A stretch of 22,143 nucleotides of DNA, taken from the NCBI GenBank assembly GCA_964058805.1, contig CAXKVV010001511.1:1-22143 (forward strand). The letters are read 5' to 3'. This DNA is from Schoenoplectus triqueter. Lineage: Eukaryota; Streptophyta; Magnoliopsida; Poales; Cyperaceae. The notes under the pieces were generated by a model. That model was not told where the DNA came from. It worked only from the letters and a program-made list of their open reading frames with translations, and did no database searches. Positions 1-9,654 of this stretch are shown here, one piece after another. The stretch's first letter is position 1, and every line of letters begins with the position of its first letter. The position numbers and the translations under genes are program-made.

Positions 1-606
1 TGTTCTTCTTCTTCAAAGTCGACATATCTCTCCATGCTGATGTCGTAGCTTTGGTCAATCTTCAACGGACGTCAAGATGTTCTTGTCTCGACTAATCATT
101 CTATGTGTTGCATTACTTGTGCAAAATTACTATGTAACCCTACACCCCTTGTGTGAGCATATTCAATCATGAGTTACTTGCTCATGGCAGCGAGTCATTA
201 AGATGTCACCCCTCTAGGACATCGTAATGTTCTTCTTCTTCAGAGTCGACGTATATCTTCATGTTAGTATCGTAGCTCTGGTTATTCTTCATCAAACATC
301 AAGATGTTCTTGTCTCGATGTATCTTCTCAGGTTGCTATCGAAGCCTTAATCTTCTCACGTCAAGATGTTCTTGTTTCAACGCATCTTCTTCATATTGCT
401 ATTGAAGCCTTAATCGCCCTACGTCAAGATATTCTTGTCTCAACGTACCTTATTATTATTCATCAAATGTCAAGATGTTCTTGTCTCGACATATCTTCTC
501 ATATTGCTATTGAATCTTACGTCAAGATGTTCTTGTCTTGACTAATCATTCCAAATGTTGTGCAAATATTCCTATGTGACTCTACACTCCTTATGTGAGC
601 ATGTTT
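1..606 (-). repeat. Partial LTR (left, 3' LTR side) with two tandem subunits
   Basis: Bases 1-86 are identical to the last 86 bases of the window, as expected for the two LTRs of one element. A second, diverged copy of the same stretch starts near 183-228: both share the block from 'cgagtcattaagatgtcac' to 'tgttcttcttcttca', then the actaatcattc and tgtgagcat blocks (near 91-155 and 541-600). The LTR therefore contains a tandem duplication with a spacing of about 227 bp between matching starts. The right-hand LTR edge is not resolved; it may lie well beyond 606, because Ogre-type LTRs can be several kb long. Confidence 0.6.
71..540. repeat. Short repeat family in LTR, core gtcaagatgttcttgtctcg
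   Basis: Six copies of a core of about 20 bp occur near 71-90, 298-318, 360-380, 422-442, 469-489 and 521-540, some with one or two changes. Spacings are irregular (about 227, 62, 62, 47 and 52 bp). A seventh copy sits at the right end of the window, being the first copy seen in the other LTR. Clusters like this in an LTR may act as enhancer-like elements, but nothing here proves it. Confidence 0.75.
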
Positions 607-659
607 ATTCATTTCTAAAATACACAAAGTCCATCATTCCTATTATGAAGATATATTTA

Positions 660-702
<43 letters not shown>

Positions 703-1900
703 TCTTATTACTATTATTATTTTTATTATTATTATTATTATTATTTTTTTTATTTCTTAAACTCTATTTATCTATGTAGAAAATTATTTACAAGAATAAT
801 AGGAAAAAGGGGTAGCTATTAACTTAGAACTTTATTTATATTTTTGGGATTTTTATAATAGCTAAAATAGTAGGATTTTATTTTTATTATTTCTAAACTC
901 TATTTATTCTATAGAAAATCACTTACAAAAATAATAGAAAATAAAATGACTATGATTTTTATTTGTATTTTTAAAATGTTTATAATAGCTAAAGTAATAG
1001 GATTTTATTATTATATTCTATTATATTGTAATACTATTCATTATGTAAGAATCATTTACAAAATTAAAAGGTGGTTAGCTATACTATTTTACTATTATTA
1101 TTTTTATTATTTATTATTTTTTATTATTATTACTTTATTATCTATAATAGCTAAAAGAAATCATTACTAATATTCTATTTTATTTATTATACTATTCATT
1201 ATATCTATTTTTATTATTTCTATTTACTATCTATAGAAAAGTATAAGATTTTTATTACTAGTCATAAGAGATGAAATTCATTATGTTTTTATTACAACTA
1301 TTATTTTTATTACATTTTATTCATCAAAAGTATATATTTTTATATTTGTAAAGAAATACAAAAGAAATACAATTCATATTATAAAACTATATCATCATTC
1401 TTTATTATAAAAGAAAATGTATTTTACTATTTATTACCATGGTATTATATTTTTGTATTTTTGTGCTATTTATTATTCTTTTTTACAGAAAATACCAATA
1501 TAATATCTATTATTATATTTTTTTTTATTTATCAAAGAATATAGCTAATCTCATTTTTATTATAGTATACTACTATCATCATTATTATTTCATGGAAAAT
1601 CACTTGAAAAATCACTAAAATATATCTAGTTATTATTTATGATTTTTATTTGTATTTTTGGAAATTTTATAGTATTTAAAATGACAAGTCAAAACTAGGT
1701 CAACTATATCAATATATGTAATGTATTTTGCTTTTAAATTGTTTTATCATGATTATATCTCTAAAACTGGAATATTATTGTATAGAAAAATAGTATGAAA
1801 AATAAGAAAATTTTAGAAACAAATTTGAGTCAATTTGGAGTTCAATAGCATTTTCAAATCATTTATTTACTCCATATTATCACTATTCTGTTATTATTTA
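606..1900. other. AT-rich, gene-free stretch
   Basis: Almost entirely A and T with long runs of tta/att and many short poly-T tracts. The open frames here translate to Ile/Phe/Tyr/Leu runs dictated by base composition. No conserved coding signal, RNA gene or clear boundary was seen. It probably belongs to the LTR or to the untranslated part of the element next to it. Confidence 0.6.
659..754. repeat. (ATT)n microsatellite
   Basis: A near-continuous trinucleotide att/tta run, interrupted by a few ctt and ttt units. Such tracts mutate by slippage, so length differences between the two LTRs here would not be useful for dating the insertion. Confidence 0.9.
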
Positions 1901-1905
1901 ATTAA

Positions 1906-2150
1906 TGGGCTTAATCTGGGCCGCCAGATCTATATCAAGATTGGCACTCATCTTTCATTTAATCTTACTCTTATTTGGGCCGTCAGATTATATTAAGATT
2001 TGCACTGCATGGATTGACGGCCTAGATCAATTCATGCTTTAATTTTCTAAATGTCCAATAGCCCAGACCCTTTGGATTCGCTTTAATGTTCGTGCGGCCT
2101 TTGAGATTAGCGTTGTATCAATCTCTCTTTGTCTCTCCTCTCTCACACTC
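1906..2150 (+). promoter_or_regulatory. Possible plant-type promoter with site II (TGGGCY) cluster and CT-rich leader
   Basis: Seen: TGGGCT at 1906-1911, TGGGCC at 1917-1922 and 1976-1981, and the reverse form AGCCCA at 2060-2065, followed by a pyrimidine-rich stretch at 2121-2150. Two of the motifs lie in a 59-bp direct repeat (1918-1950 and 1977-2010). Known: TGGGCY 'site II' motifs and CT-rich patches near the start site are common in plant housekeeping promoters. Inferred: this could drive plus-strand transcription toward the antisense PMD gene. The distance to the first coding exon is about 1.9 kb, so an untranslated exon or another promoter would be needed. It could also be chance within LTR sequence. 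Confidence 0.3.
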
Positions 2151-4028
2151 TGAGATACGCGCCATGAAGACGATTTTGAAGCTCCGGCCGCCTGATCGGA
2201 GATCGGCCATTACCTGTAGCGTCGTCCTAGTATGGAGAGTTAGTCTATGCTCTCTGATCGTTCATCAGGATGGTGGATTGTCTGCGCCACCACTACCAGT
2301 TGTGACTTGTACCAGAGTTTGGTACCGGAAGAATTTGAATGAAATTGAAGCTTATACAAACCTCAATTCTCCTCGTTTCTTGCTTAATCTTATAATTTCA
2401 ATCTTAATTAATGCAATGCGACAGCATGTTCTTGTAATTTCACTAAACTCATTGTGAATTATCAGATTCTGACATTTATGGTCAGTACTGATCGCTAGAA
2501 TCAAAGTATACTTTGCATTTTCAATTGATCGACAAGATTTCTTCTTTATGGGACTAATTCGTCAACACATTTACACTGAGATTGAACGTTTAGGTCATTT
2601 CAATTATCAATGGAAACGATTATATAACCTGTTCAATCTCAGATTCCGTTGATTGTTTAAATTTCGCATTTCCAATCACTAAACTGATTAGAAATTGAAC
2701 TTCTTTGAACAATCAATTGAAAATGCAAAGGTCTGAGAGATCAAATGATCTTCGATCAGCACATTTGCTTGACTGTGGGGTTGAGAGATCGCTTGGTCTT
2801 CGACCAACCCCGATCAGTGCAGTATACCAGTCACATCTCCAAGCCAATTAATCAAAATCCGATAAAAAAATGAAAGATGAATAATAGAAATAGCAAGGCG
2901 ACAGTCAAGAGAGAAGATTCAATCAAGCAAAGTATAGGAAATCTGATTGTACTAAAGAAATTATTGCAAAATGTAAAGAACAGTTGTACAAAATCTCTAA
3001 ATTGATTAGAATTGAGGATAATTACAATCTCAACTCCATAGCTTCAATTCTAGAACTCACCTTTATCCCTTGCTTTGATCTAAAGCTCTGTGATTCACTG
3101 TAATTAGTATTGGCTTGAGTGTATATCGATTTCTCAAGCACTTGCCGAGATTAATCGATTAAATTGGCTTCTTTCCTTCTCTCTGGGATTCTTGAGTAAT
3201 CTAAAAGTGTTGTATGCTTCTAATTGTTGCCTTATCTCCACTGGTTGAAAGTTTATATAGATATTGGTTGGTTTGACCGATTTTGACCCTTTCAATCCAA
3301 TTGCACTTGGTGCATTGCATCCCTCCCCCAAGTTGTTTTCTTGTATGCCTTATGGTTCACTGAACCAGGTTTTTAATTGCTTGACTCAGGTGTAACTGCC
3401 TAGAGGTTGTTAGGCTTTCCATTTATTTGCTGATTTGCCACTATTCGGCCTTCACACTCTTGCAAGCCTTTCTAGCCTCTTCTAGGCCTTTCTAGATCTC
3501 ACTCCATTCATTTATAAGCTGCTCACATACTCTCTGAGCTCCATTTTATAGCAATTGATCAAATTTCCTTTCTTTTTCCTTTGCAAGGTCATAACTAAGT
3601 CTCAGCCCTTCTCTTTGATCCTTTGCCTATTTTTTACAATTCAAAGCTTAAACATCATCCTCTTAGTGCCAAGCAGCTCCCTGTATACTCCCTTGTTGAT
3701 TTGATATCTCTAACACAGTGTTCAACTAACTCGTTTTTAGGCCGAATTGTGGATCAGTACATCTTCTCCTTTCAGCATTCAATTCTTTCCAAATTTTGTT
3801 CTAACATCATCGCCTTGAACCTAGGAAGCTTCTCCATCCCTCAATTGCAGGTTTCAAGCTCTAATTTGCAAGTTCCATGTTTTGACTCGAGGCATTCCTT
3901 TTTGCTATATCTCTCTTCATGCTGTATTATTTCAAAATCTAGCCTTATACATCTTCTATCCTTTATGTAATACAGCCAAGGCTAGAAGCAATTAGCTCTA
4001 AGCAAAGCCCTTCGCTTGATCTCCATTG
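2151..4028. other. No recognised gene; upstream region of antisense gene
   Basis: No protein family is recognisable here. Open frames at 2086-2457 (plus), 3134-3331 (minus) and 3623-3970 (plus) are short and have no domain-like features. A foldback lies at 2511-2731. A polypyrimidine run at 3564-3581 could be the complement of a polypurine tract, preceded by '...gatca', but this is only a candidate for the inner LTR edge. The region probably contains the right part of the 3' LTR and the 5' region of the antisense gene. Confidence 0.4.
2511..2731. repeat. Foldback: 19-bp perfect inverted repeat
   Basis: The sequence ctttgcattttcaattgat at 2511-2529 recurs as its exact reverse complement at 2713-2731, with about 183 bp between the arms. 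Flanking similarity on the outer side (gctgatcg/tactgatcg type) suggests that the original arms were longer and have decayed. It may be a small foldback or MITE-like insertion, or a structured part of the element. Confidence 0.65.
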
Positions 4029-4176
4029 ATGGCGCCATCGACTGTGGAGACGATCGGGAAGAAGAAGAGAAGAAGAGGGAAGAAGGGTGAAGCGTCCACA
4101 AGTGCGCCTGCATCCGGTGTTCGTGCACCAAAGCAGAGGAGAAGAAGATCGCAGAGAGAGAATCCCCAGGCGCCAG
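4029..4176 (+). CDS. Candidate first coding exon of antisense PMD gene (basic, NLS-like N-terminus)
   Basis: An ATG at 4029 (context ccattgATGG, with G at +4) opens 49 codons plus one base. The encoded peptide begins MAPSTVETIGKKKRRRGKKG and later has a KQRRRR run, so it looks like a nuclear localisation signal; a Ser/Ala/Pro-rich stretch lies between. The frame reaches a good donor, CCAG|GTGCAT, at 4176/4177, which leaves a phase 1 end. The next usable acceptor (6080/6081) is also phase 1, so the join preserves the PMD frame. Without splicing the frame stops at 4205. The reading and phase match are seen; the link to the PMD exons across a 1.9-kb intron is inferred. Additional exons inside that intron, or a different first exon, are possible. 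Confidence 0.45.
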
Positions 4177-4456
4177 GTGCATACACTCTCTTTTCTTTTA
4201 TTTAAATTCCAGTTAATGCTTTTGCGTGGAATTGGCTTGCCATCTATTCATGCACCATAGGTTCATAACCTGACAGTGGGCCCCATATGTAAGTTTATTG
4301 AGCCTAGGTTTACAAGGGTAATTAACAATGGATTAGTTCATAGGTTAGAAGTAATTAAGCTATGTTGGCAATATCTGATTGGTTGTTTGAGTTAAACACC
4401 TCCCTCTTAACCTCTAATAGCGTGTTAGTAAGTGCTGAAGTGGCTGAACCAGAGCT

Positions 4457-4722
4457 TGCCATGTGGCACAGCTGGGTTGAGGTGGCCTTATGGTATTGTG
4501 CCATGTGGCTTGAGGCTGGGTGAGATGGCCTCCTCTGGCTGCGCCATGTGGCACAGAGAAGATGAGGCAGCCCTGTGGTGTGATGCCATGTGGCACTAGG
4601 GTGGTGAGGTGGCCCACTGGCTGTCTGCCACGTGGCACTAAGGTGGGGCCCACATGTCAGTGACTCATACCAGGGTGGGGCCCACTTGCTGACATGGCCC
4701 AATGAGAGGCTGCCACGTGGCA
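4457..4722. repeat. Series of palindromes TGCCAYGTGGCA (G-box-like)
   Basis: Copies occur at 4457-4468, 4499-4510 (one mismatch), 4543-4553, 4584-4595, 4626-4637 and 4711-4722. The last two are the perfect 12-bp palindrome TGCCACGTGGCA, with a CACGTG G-box core. The first five are spaced about 41-43 bp apart, each followed by related gaggtggc-type sequence, so this is a degenerate tandem array. A related ctgccatgtgggtcccac lies near 5617-5636. G-boxes bind bZIP and bHLH factors in plants; function here is not shown. Confidence 0.8.
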
Positions 4723-5156
4723 CACCCTCTCTCCTCGTTTATTTTATTCTTTCTGTGTTTATTGCACCCAGTTTGTACCCAGAGTTGCTATTATCTCCAA
4801 TTTGTACCCAGAGTTGCTCTGATCAAATCTCAGCCTTTGATTAATCCATTTGTTCTGCTTCTATCTTCCCTGAATTTATTTTAATAGCTCCACTTATCCA
4901 AAAATCATGAAAATTTCACCAAAAATCCCTAAATTCATGATGACCATCCCTGTAATTTTTAATTCCATTTTTGCCCCTGCCTCTCTGAATTAAAAATTCT
5001 TTTATCCATAAAACCCTAATATTCTTTATGAATTAATCCCTGATCTCAATTGTAGCTCAATGTCTCTGCCAATTACCTCTCTCTTGCAGAAACCACCCTA
5101 ACTAAATACCAATTAGACTTATATTGATATTCATTAGGGCTTGATTTGATTAAATG

Positions 5157-5362
5157 CTGACTACTTATCAGCAATTAATACAAATCTAGACTTGATCAGG
5201 TGGTTGCTCCCAGCTTTGGCACCTGATCAGTCTTGTGAAATTGACTTTCAATCCCTTAACATGAGGGTGACTTGGTCAAAGAACTGACTACTTATCAGTA
5301 ATTGACACAAATCAAAGCATGGTTAGGTGGTTGCTCGCAGCTTTGGCACCAGGTCAGCCTTG
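5157..5362. repeat. Direct repeat, 127-bp period
   Basis: Two copies of about 79 bp, 5157-5235 and 5284-5362. They share ctgactacttatcag, aggtggttgctc and cagctttggcacc with scattered substitutions between these blocks. The copies are separated by about 48 bp of unrelated sequence. This is an old local duplication inside the putative first intron of the antisense gene, with no coding content recognised. Confidence 0.75.
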
Positions 5363-6080
5363 AAAGCAAAATCACATTTGGAATTTCTCATGATTAGTTG
5401 CATCAAAATGCTAGCTTGGCATTGACATCATTTCATGTAGCATAGGGATTATACTGCTTCAGCTCCTTTCTAGGGTTAGCTTCAAAGGCAGATTTCTAGG
5501 GTTCAATTCTGACCCTCTTCAATAGGTCACTGAGGTGTGGGGTCCACCTGTCAGTGAGAATGGTCATATGGACGACTCATCAGATAGGCTATGCTATTAG
5601 GTTCATCTACAAGGGACTGCCATGTGGGTCCCACTTGTCAGAAAAGGTATAATCACATGGTGACACCCAAGAGGTCTCCTCTCTCCCTCGATCTTCTTGG
5701 GTGTCACACATGCTGAGTGGATAGAGAATAGCGGGGTATTTATACTCTTCACTTTGCGCTCAGCATTCCATTGTGGGACTAATGGATTTGTTCCGGGGTT
5801 ATGCAGCGACTTTTCCTGATCAGTGGGCCATCTTTCCACTGCTCTCTCTCTCTTCCCCCCTTTTCTTATGATTTATCATTATTCATCAATTTATTTTCAT
5901 TTATTTATCTACTCATCCTTGAAATTTTTTCAAGGGTAAACAAAGAGCCACCCACCAAAGCGGGCCCCGAAGATGTTTTTAGAAAATTAAGGGGGTTGCT
6001 TTGGTGCATGTATTCGTCGCACATTTTCTTTTCCTATCTTCTTCCCTCCTTTATTATTGACTTTATCACCTCTATTCTAG

Positions 6081-7877
6081 ATTCGACCATCTCTCCATAT
6101 GGCACGATTCCCAGACGTCCTCGGAGTCATTATCTCTCTCTCTACGAGGATCCGGAGGACTGGATACCCACCATTAGGGTTACACGCGGCACCCCCATAC
6201 ATCTTCGAGCTGGTGGTCTGATTTTTCGCGACGAGCAGCCTCACGATATTATACCCTTACTGCCTCGAGACCTTTCAGCCGCAGCTCCTCCTGTTCATCT
6301 CCTTGGCAAGGAGATGATCGATGGAGAGGCCTCTCGCTGGGCTAGCATTGACTTCAGTCTTCCACTCAAATATCATGGGCATCAGTTAGAGTGGATTCGC
6401 TACATCCTTACACAGGAGAGGGATGCTCTTTGTAGTTCAGGTGTGTACAGTTGTATTTTCCTGTCGATGTTTCGGTACCATATTGACACACCTTGGCTCT
6501 GTGCTTTCTGCGAGCGGTGGAGCTACTCCACCAACAACCTCTTTATTGATGATCGAGAGTTGACTCCCACATTATGGGAGATTCGTCAGCTGACCGGTCT
6601 GCCCGTATTCGGTCATTATTATGACGAGTTCTTACTATCAGAGGATGACTTGAGGGACCCTTCCCTGCATCCAGCTTCTCTTCGGGAGGTGTACAGGATT
6701 TACGATCAGTTGAGAGGGCAGCATCTTTCTGTCCCCTTCAGATTCTGGATATCTTATTTCACTGATCGGGTACATTCTCATACCGAGTGTTGTGCTTCTA
6801 CTCGTGACCCTTTTGGCACCGGACATCTCGGTCTTTTCAGTGATGTGGCTGCTCCTTCACAGGATACTCTATGCTCACATGAGATCGATCGTGAGACTTA
6901 TTTGACAGCCTTTCTTTCCTGGTGGATTTGTTTCTTTCTACTTCCCAGTTCGGGGGCTCGTACCATCCGTCCCTCAGTATTTGTGATGGCGAGTCAGATT
7001 GCTCGCGGTGAGAGAGTTTCATTGGTCGTGCCCGTCTTGGCCAATATCTACAGGAGTTTGCGAGGTATGACATCTTCACGCGATCCTTCTCACTGTGGGG
7101 AGTTGGTACCTTGGCATTTTATTAGTGGATGGTTGCATATGTATTGGTCTGGCTTGTATCACCCATCCTTATCATCAGACTTGAGGGCCCACCTACCCAT
7201 CTTGGGTGACTTAGCCGGTACAGAGCCTGCCTCTTTGACTCCAGAGGATGCTCGTTTCAGATTCTACCGCAGCCATGACCATCTGAGGTTAGCTCGTACT
7301 AGATTGGCTACTCACCATCTGGCTGGGACCACCTGCAGATCTCTAGTTGATGCGGCATTTCATTCTAGAGGTTCTTCTCCTCTCAGAGATCAGCCAGACG
7401 TCTTAGACTATTTCATCAGTCTTCGCCACGGGTTCTTACCACTCCGTATCGGCGATTATGCTTTCATAGAGCCCTATTCTCCACACAGATGTGCACATCA
7501 GTTTGGTTTAGACCAGGACGTACCTCTCTTTCTCCTTCGTCCTGAGTCTTTAGCGATGGACCTTGAGGGCCTCGGGTGGTGCTATTCACATCTATTCCGC
7601 TTAGGGACAGGTTCTCACTTTCAGACGGTTCCTGCTTCCCGTACACCCACATTCTCGAGACGCTACATCTGGTGGTATTATAATGCCATTCGCTCGTACC
7701 AGTCATACACCCCTTCAGTGGTGGTACGCAGTACTTGTCCCAGGGATAGAGGCGGTTCATCATCTAGCCTCTCTTATGATGACTTCATCTCTTTTCCACT
7801 TCTCACCTCAGAGCCAGTGGATTTCCAGGGGTTAGATAGTCGCTGCCTTTGTTCATCTACTAGGACTCAGCTCACTG
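6081..7877 (+). CDS. Antisense gene, main exon: plant mobile domain (PMD, aminotransferase-like)
   Basis: The 599-codon exon carries the PMD family signature: an aromatic/His core with W-L-C-A-F-C-E-R-W, then ELTPTLWEIRQLTGLPVFG around 6540-6613, matching the family pattern of an ERW motif followed by a 'T..L.....L.GLPV.G' motif. PMD proteins occur as host genes (MAIN/MAIL family, involved in silencing and genome stability) and as passengers of transposons; their biochemical activity is not settled. The exon starts after the acceptor tctattctag at 6080 and ends at the donor ACTG|GTATGC at 7877. Both ends are phase 1. The open frame runs unspliced upstream to ATG 5801 and downstream to 8194, but both extensions give hydrophobic, composition-driven peptide and are probably intronic. 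The gene lies antisense between integrase and the 3' LTR, the known position of extra ORFs in Tat elements. The domain call is secure; the protein's role in the element is not known. Confidence 0.85.
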
Positions 7878-7957
7878 GTATGCCCCGGATTTATCCTTTC
7901 TTTATTTTAAGCTTAGATCTCAGGCTAGATTTTTTTTATAGACTCCTTTTTAATCAG

Positions 7958-8971
7958 ATTCTGCATATGAGTATGATGAGGCAGAGCCCGGCTTTTCAGT
8001 CCCTCGCCCGAGAGCTGTTGACGTTTATTCTCATCCACCTGCCGAGCCACCGGCTTCAGCTACCATGGGGAGAGATCGAGACGGCGCCTCTCAGCCGCCT
8101 TTTCCACCTTCTCTTCCTTCTCCCACTCCGGGTGATTTTCTTTACTGACTCGCCTATCTTTACTTGGGCGCATTTCATTTACATCTCTGATTAGGGTTTA
8201 TTTTTCAGCCCGCGGGACATCTCCTGTAGAGGCAGCTCAGGATGACATCGTAGCAGATCCATCAGCGCCTGCGAGTGCTGCCATTTCAGGGTTTTGCACC
8301 GACCTTGTCGTCGCAGGTTCGTGTGCTCCATTTAATACCTAGTCGCCAGCATGCACTAGTATTTTCATTCTTACATGTAGATTTTACAGACCCTGAGGCC
8401 GATGATATGGCGTCTCCTCACCGCTCAGAGCCTTTCTTTTATGACGGTCCTGCTTCACCGTCGATTTTGCAGGTACCCACTGGAGATGGTGACTCATTCG
8501 ATGTGGTTCTGGGGCCAGTGCTCACTCTTGTACGATCAGAGGAGGCTTCTTTAGAGCAGGGGAGTCCATTGGCTGTCGAGCCCGCAGGCGACGAGCCACT
8601 ACTGATCGAGGGAGGGCCATCTCATGCTTCTTCATCTCCCGACGGGCAGTCTCTCATGGCCACAGATGACAGAGTCTTGACTGAGCGGGTTGCAGTCGAC
8701 TACGACTCAGAGTTGGATGAGAACTGGCTGGTGGAGCAGCTACTCCACAGCCCAGAGATGGAGATTCCGGCTAGCGAGGGTCTCGCCGAGCCTCATGCTT
8801 CCTCCGGTACTTTATATTTCTTTTATCATTTGCCCGTATTTTACTTTTCATGTACTTATGCCTTCCATTTTATTTTTGCAGCCGGGTCTAGTGCACCTGT
8901 AGGTCCTCCTGAGGCGATCGATATCCCTGCCCCCGATTCAGTCCCGCCGGTCTCAGGCGACGAGGCGATAG
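7958..8971 (+). CDS. Antisense gene, middle exons (Pro-rich and acidic linker), spliced
   Basis: Four exons: 7958-8131 (174 nt), 8209-8316 (108 nt), 8390-8806 (417 nt) and 8882-8971 (90 nt). Introns are 7878-7957 (80 bp), 8132-8208 (77), 8317-8389 (73), 8807-8881 (75) and 8972-9043 (72), all GT-AG, all phase 1 with a G before the donor, and each with a T-rich tract before the AG. Every exon is a multiple of three and stop-free in the joined frame. The encoded peptide is Pro/Ser/Ala-rich at first (PPFPPSLPSPTPG), then acidic (SELDENWLVEQLL), with no recognised domain; it is probably a disordered linker. Read without splicing, the first two exons are in frames different from the PMD exon and hit stops, so the intron model is what restores continuity. 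Exon edges are inferred from the sequence only. Confidence 0.72.
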
Positions 8972-9043
8972 GTTAGATCTTCTCTTCCTTCTATTTCTTC
9001 TTAGGTTATAACAATTTGTCTAACCCATTTATTTTACTTGCAG

Positions 9044-9654
9044 ATGTTTCATCGAGGGATGTGCAGCTCGCCTTGGCCGCGCTGGGAGATGCACTCCGAG
9101 ATACCTTCTTCGGAGGTTACCCTCTAGATTTTGAGGTCCTGGGCTCTCTGCCCGACGGCTTCTCTTTTGACTGGTATGGGTTGATGCGGGATACTATCGC
9201 GCCAGCTCTACTCATTGCACCTCGTCTCGAGAGCACTTTCATTTCCAGGAGGTGTGAGGAGCTACTCAGAGCTTACCAGGATGCGAGCTCTCTCGTATAT
9301 CAGCGCGAGTTGGAGATTCATGAGCTGCGCATACATTTGGAGGCCGCTCGACTCCGCTATCTTCAGCGGCTCTCTTCTTGTGCCACTCTCCGCTCCATGG
9401 GAGTTAGTGGTGGGCCCGCTCGACTGCTCGTGCAGGAGCTAGAGGACCACAGATTATCGGTGGAGGGCTTCTCCCGACATCTGGCGGGACGTCTCCCGGA
9501 GCTGCAGATTTACACGAGTGCTCGGGATAGTGTCTTCGCTCAGTTCTTGGACTTCGAGGCAGCTTCGGAGGAGGATAGGCACTCCCTCCATACTTATTTA
9601 GAGACTATTAGCACTGTGCTGTTAGAGTTGGAGTCCCGCTTTTTGGGCCCATAG
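9044..9654 (+). CDS. Antisense gene, last exon: helical/coiled-coil C-terminus
   Basis: The exon follows the acceptor attttacttgcag at 9043 and runs 203 codons, including the TAG at 9652-9654. The joined frame continues from the previous exon at phase 1. The product has an alternating charged/leucine pattern (YQRELEIHELRIHLEAARLR, then LLVQELEDHRL and LETISTVLLELESRF), typical of alpha-helical or coiled-coil segments that could mediate dimerisation. No family is recognised. With the proposed first exon the whole protein would be 1,114 aa. The ATG at 9016, upstream of the acceptor, would start translation inside the intron and is unlikely to be used. Confidence 0.75.

Larger units (their letters stand above)
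4177..6080 (+). other. Candidate intron 1 (about 1.9 kb) of antisense gene
   Basis: It begins GTGCAT and ends with a pyrimidine-rich tract, cctctattctag, directly before the PMD exon. It holds the G-box-like palindrome series (4457-4722), the 127-bp-period direct repeat (5157-5362) and a TATA-like gtatttatac at 5736-5745, but no recognised coding sequence. The ATGs at 5782 and 5801 near its 3' end are discussed under rejected items. A polypyrimidine run at 5830-5866 would be purine-rich on the element strand and is another possible polypurine tract. Confidence 0.4.

Noticed and set aside
227..541. 104-codon plus-strand open frame
   Set aside because: It is produced by the tandem 20-bp repeat in the LTR; the peptide is a repeat of the same short segment.
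2086..2457. 123-codon plus-strand open frame near the putative promoter
   Set aside because: No recognisable domain, ends in AT-rich sequence; could be leader or an untranslated exon but not supportable as a protein.
3134..3331. 65-codon minus-strand open frame
   Set aside because: Short, no family resemblance, no supporting context.
4355..4723. 122-codon minus-strand open frame
   Set aside because: It is a translation of the G-box-like repeat series; repeated HMAQ/ATWR-type segments are an artefact of the array.
5782..6080. ATG at 5782 or 5801 as the start of the PMD protein, with a TATA-like sequence at 5736-5745
   Set aside because: The 5801 frame gives a Phe/Leu/Ile-rich peptide driven by T-rich DNA before a good splice acceptor at 6080. 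The 5782 frame stops soon unless spliced at a weak GTTATG donor. It remains an alternative promoter/first exon, but less convincing than 4029-4176.
7878..8194. Unspliced C-terminal end of the PMD frame up to 8194
   Set aside because: This part is hydrophobic and composition-driven; the phase 1 intron at 7878-7957 leads into a Pro-rich, stop-free exon in another frame that connects with the rest of the gene.
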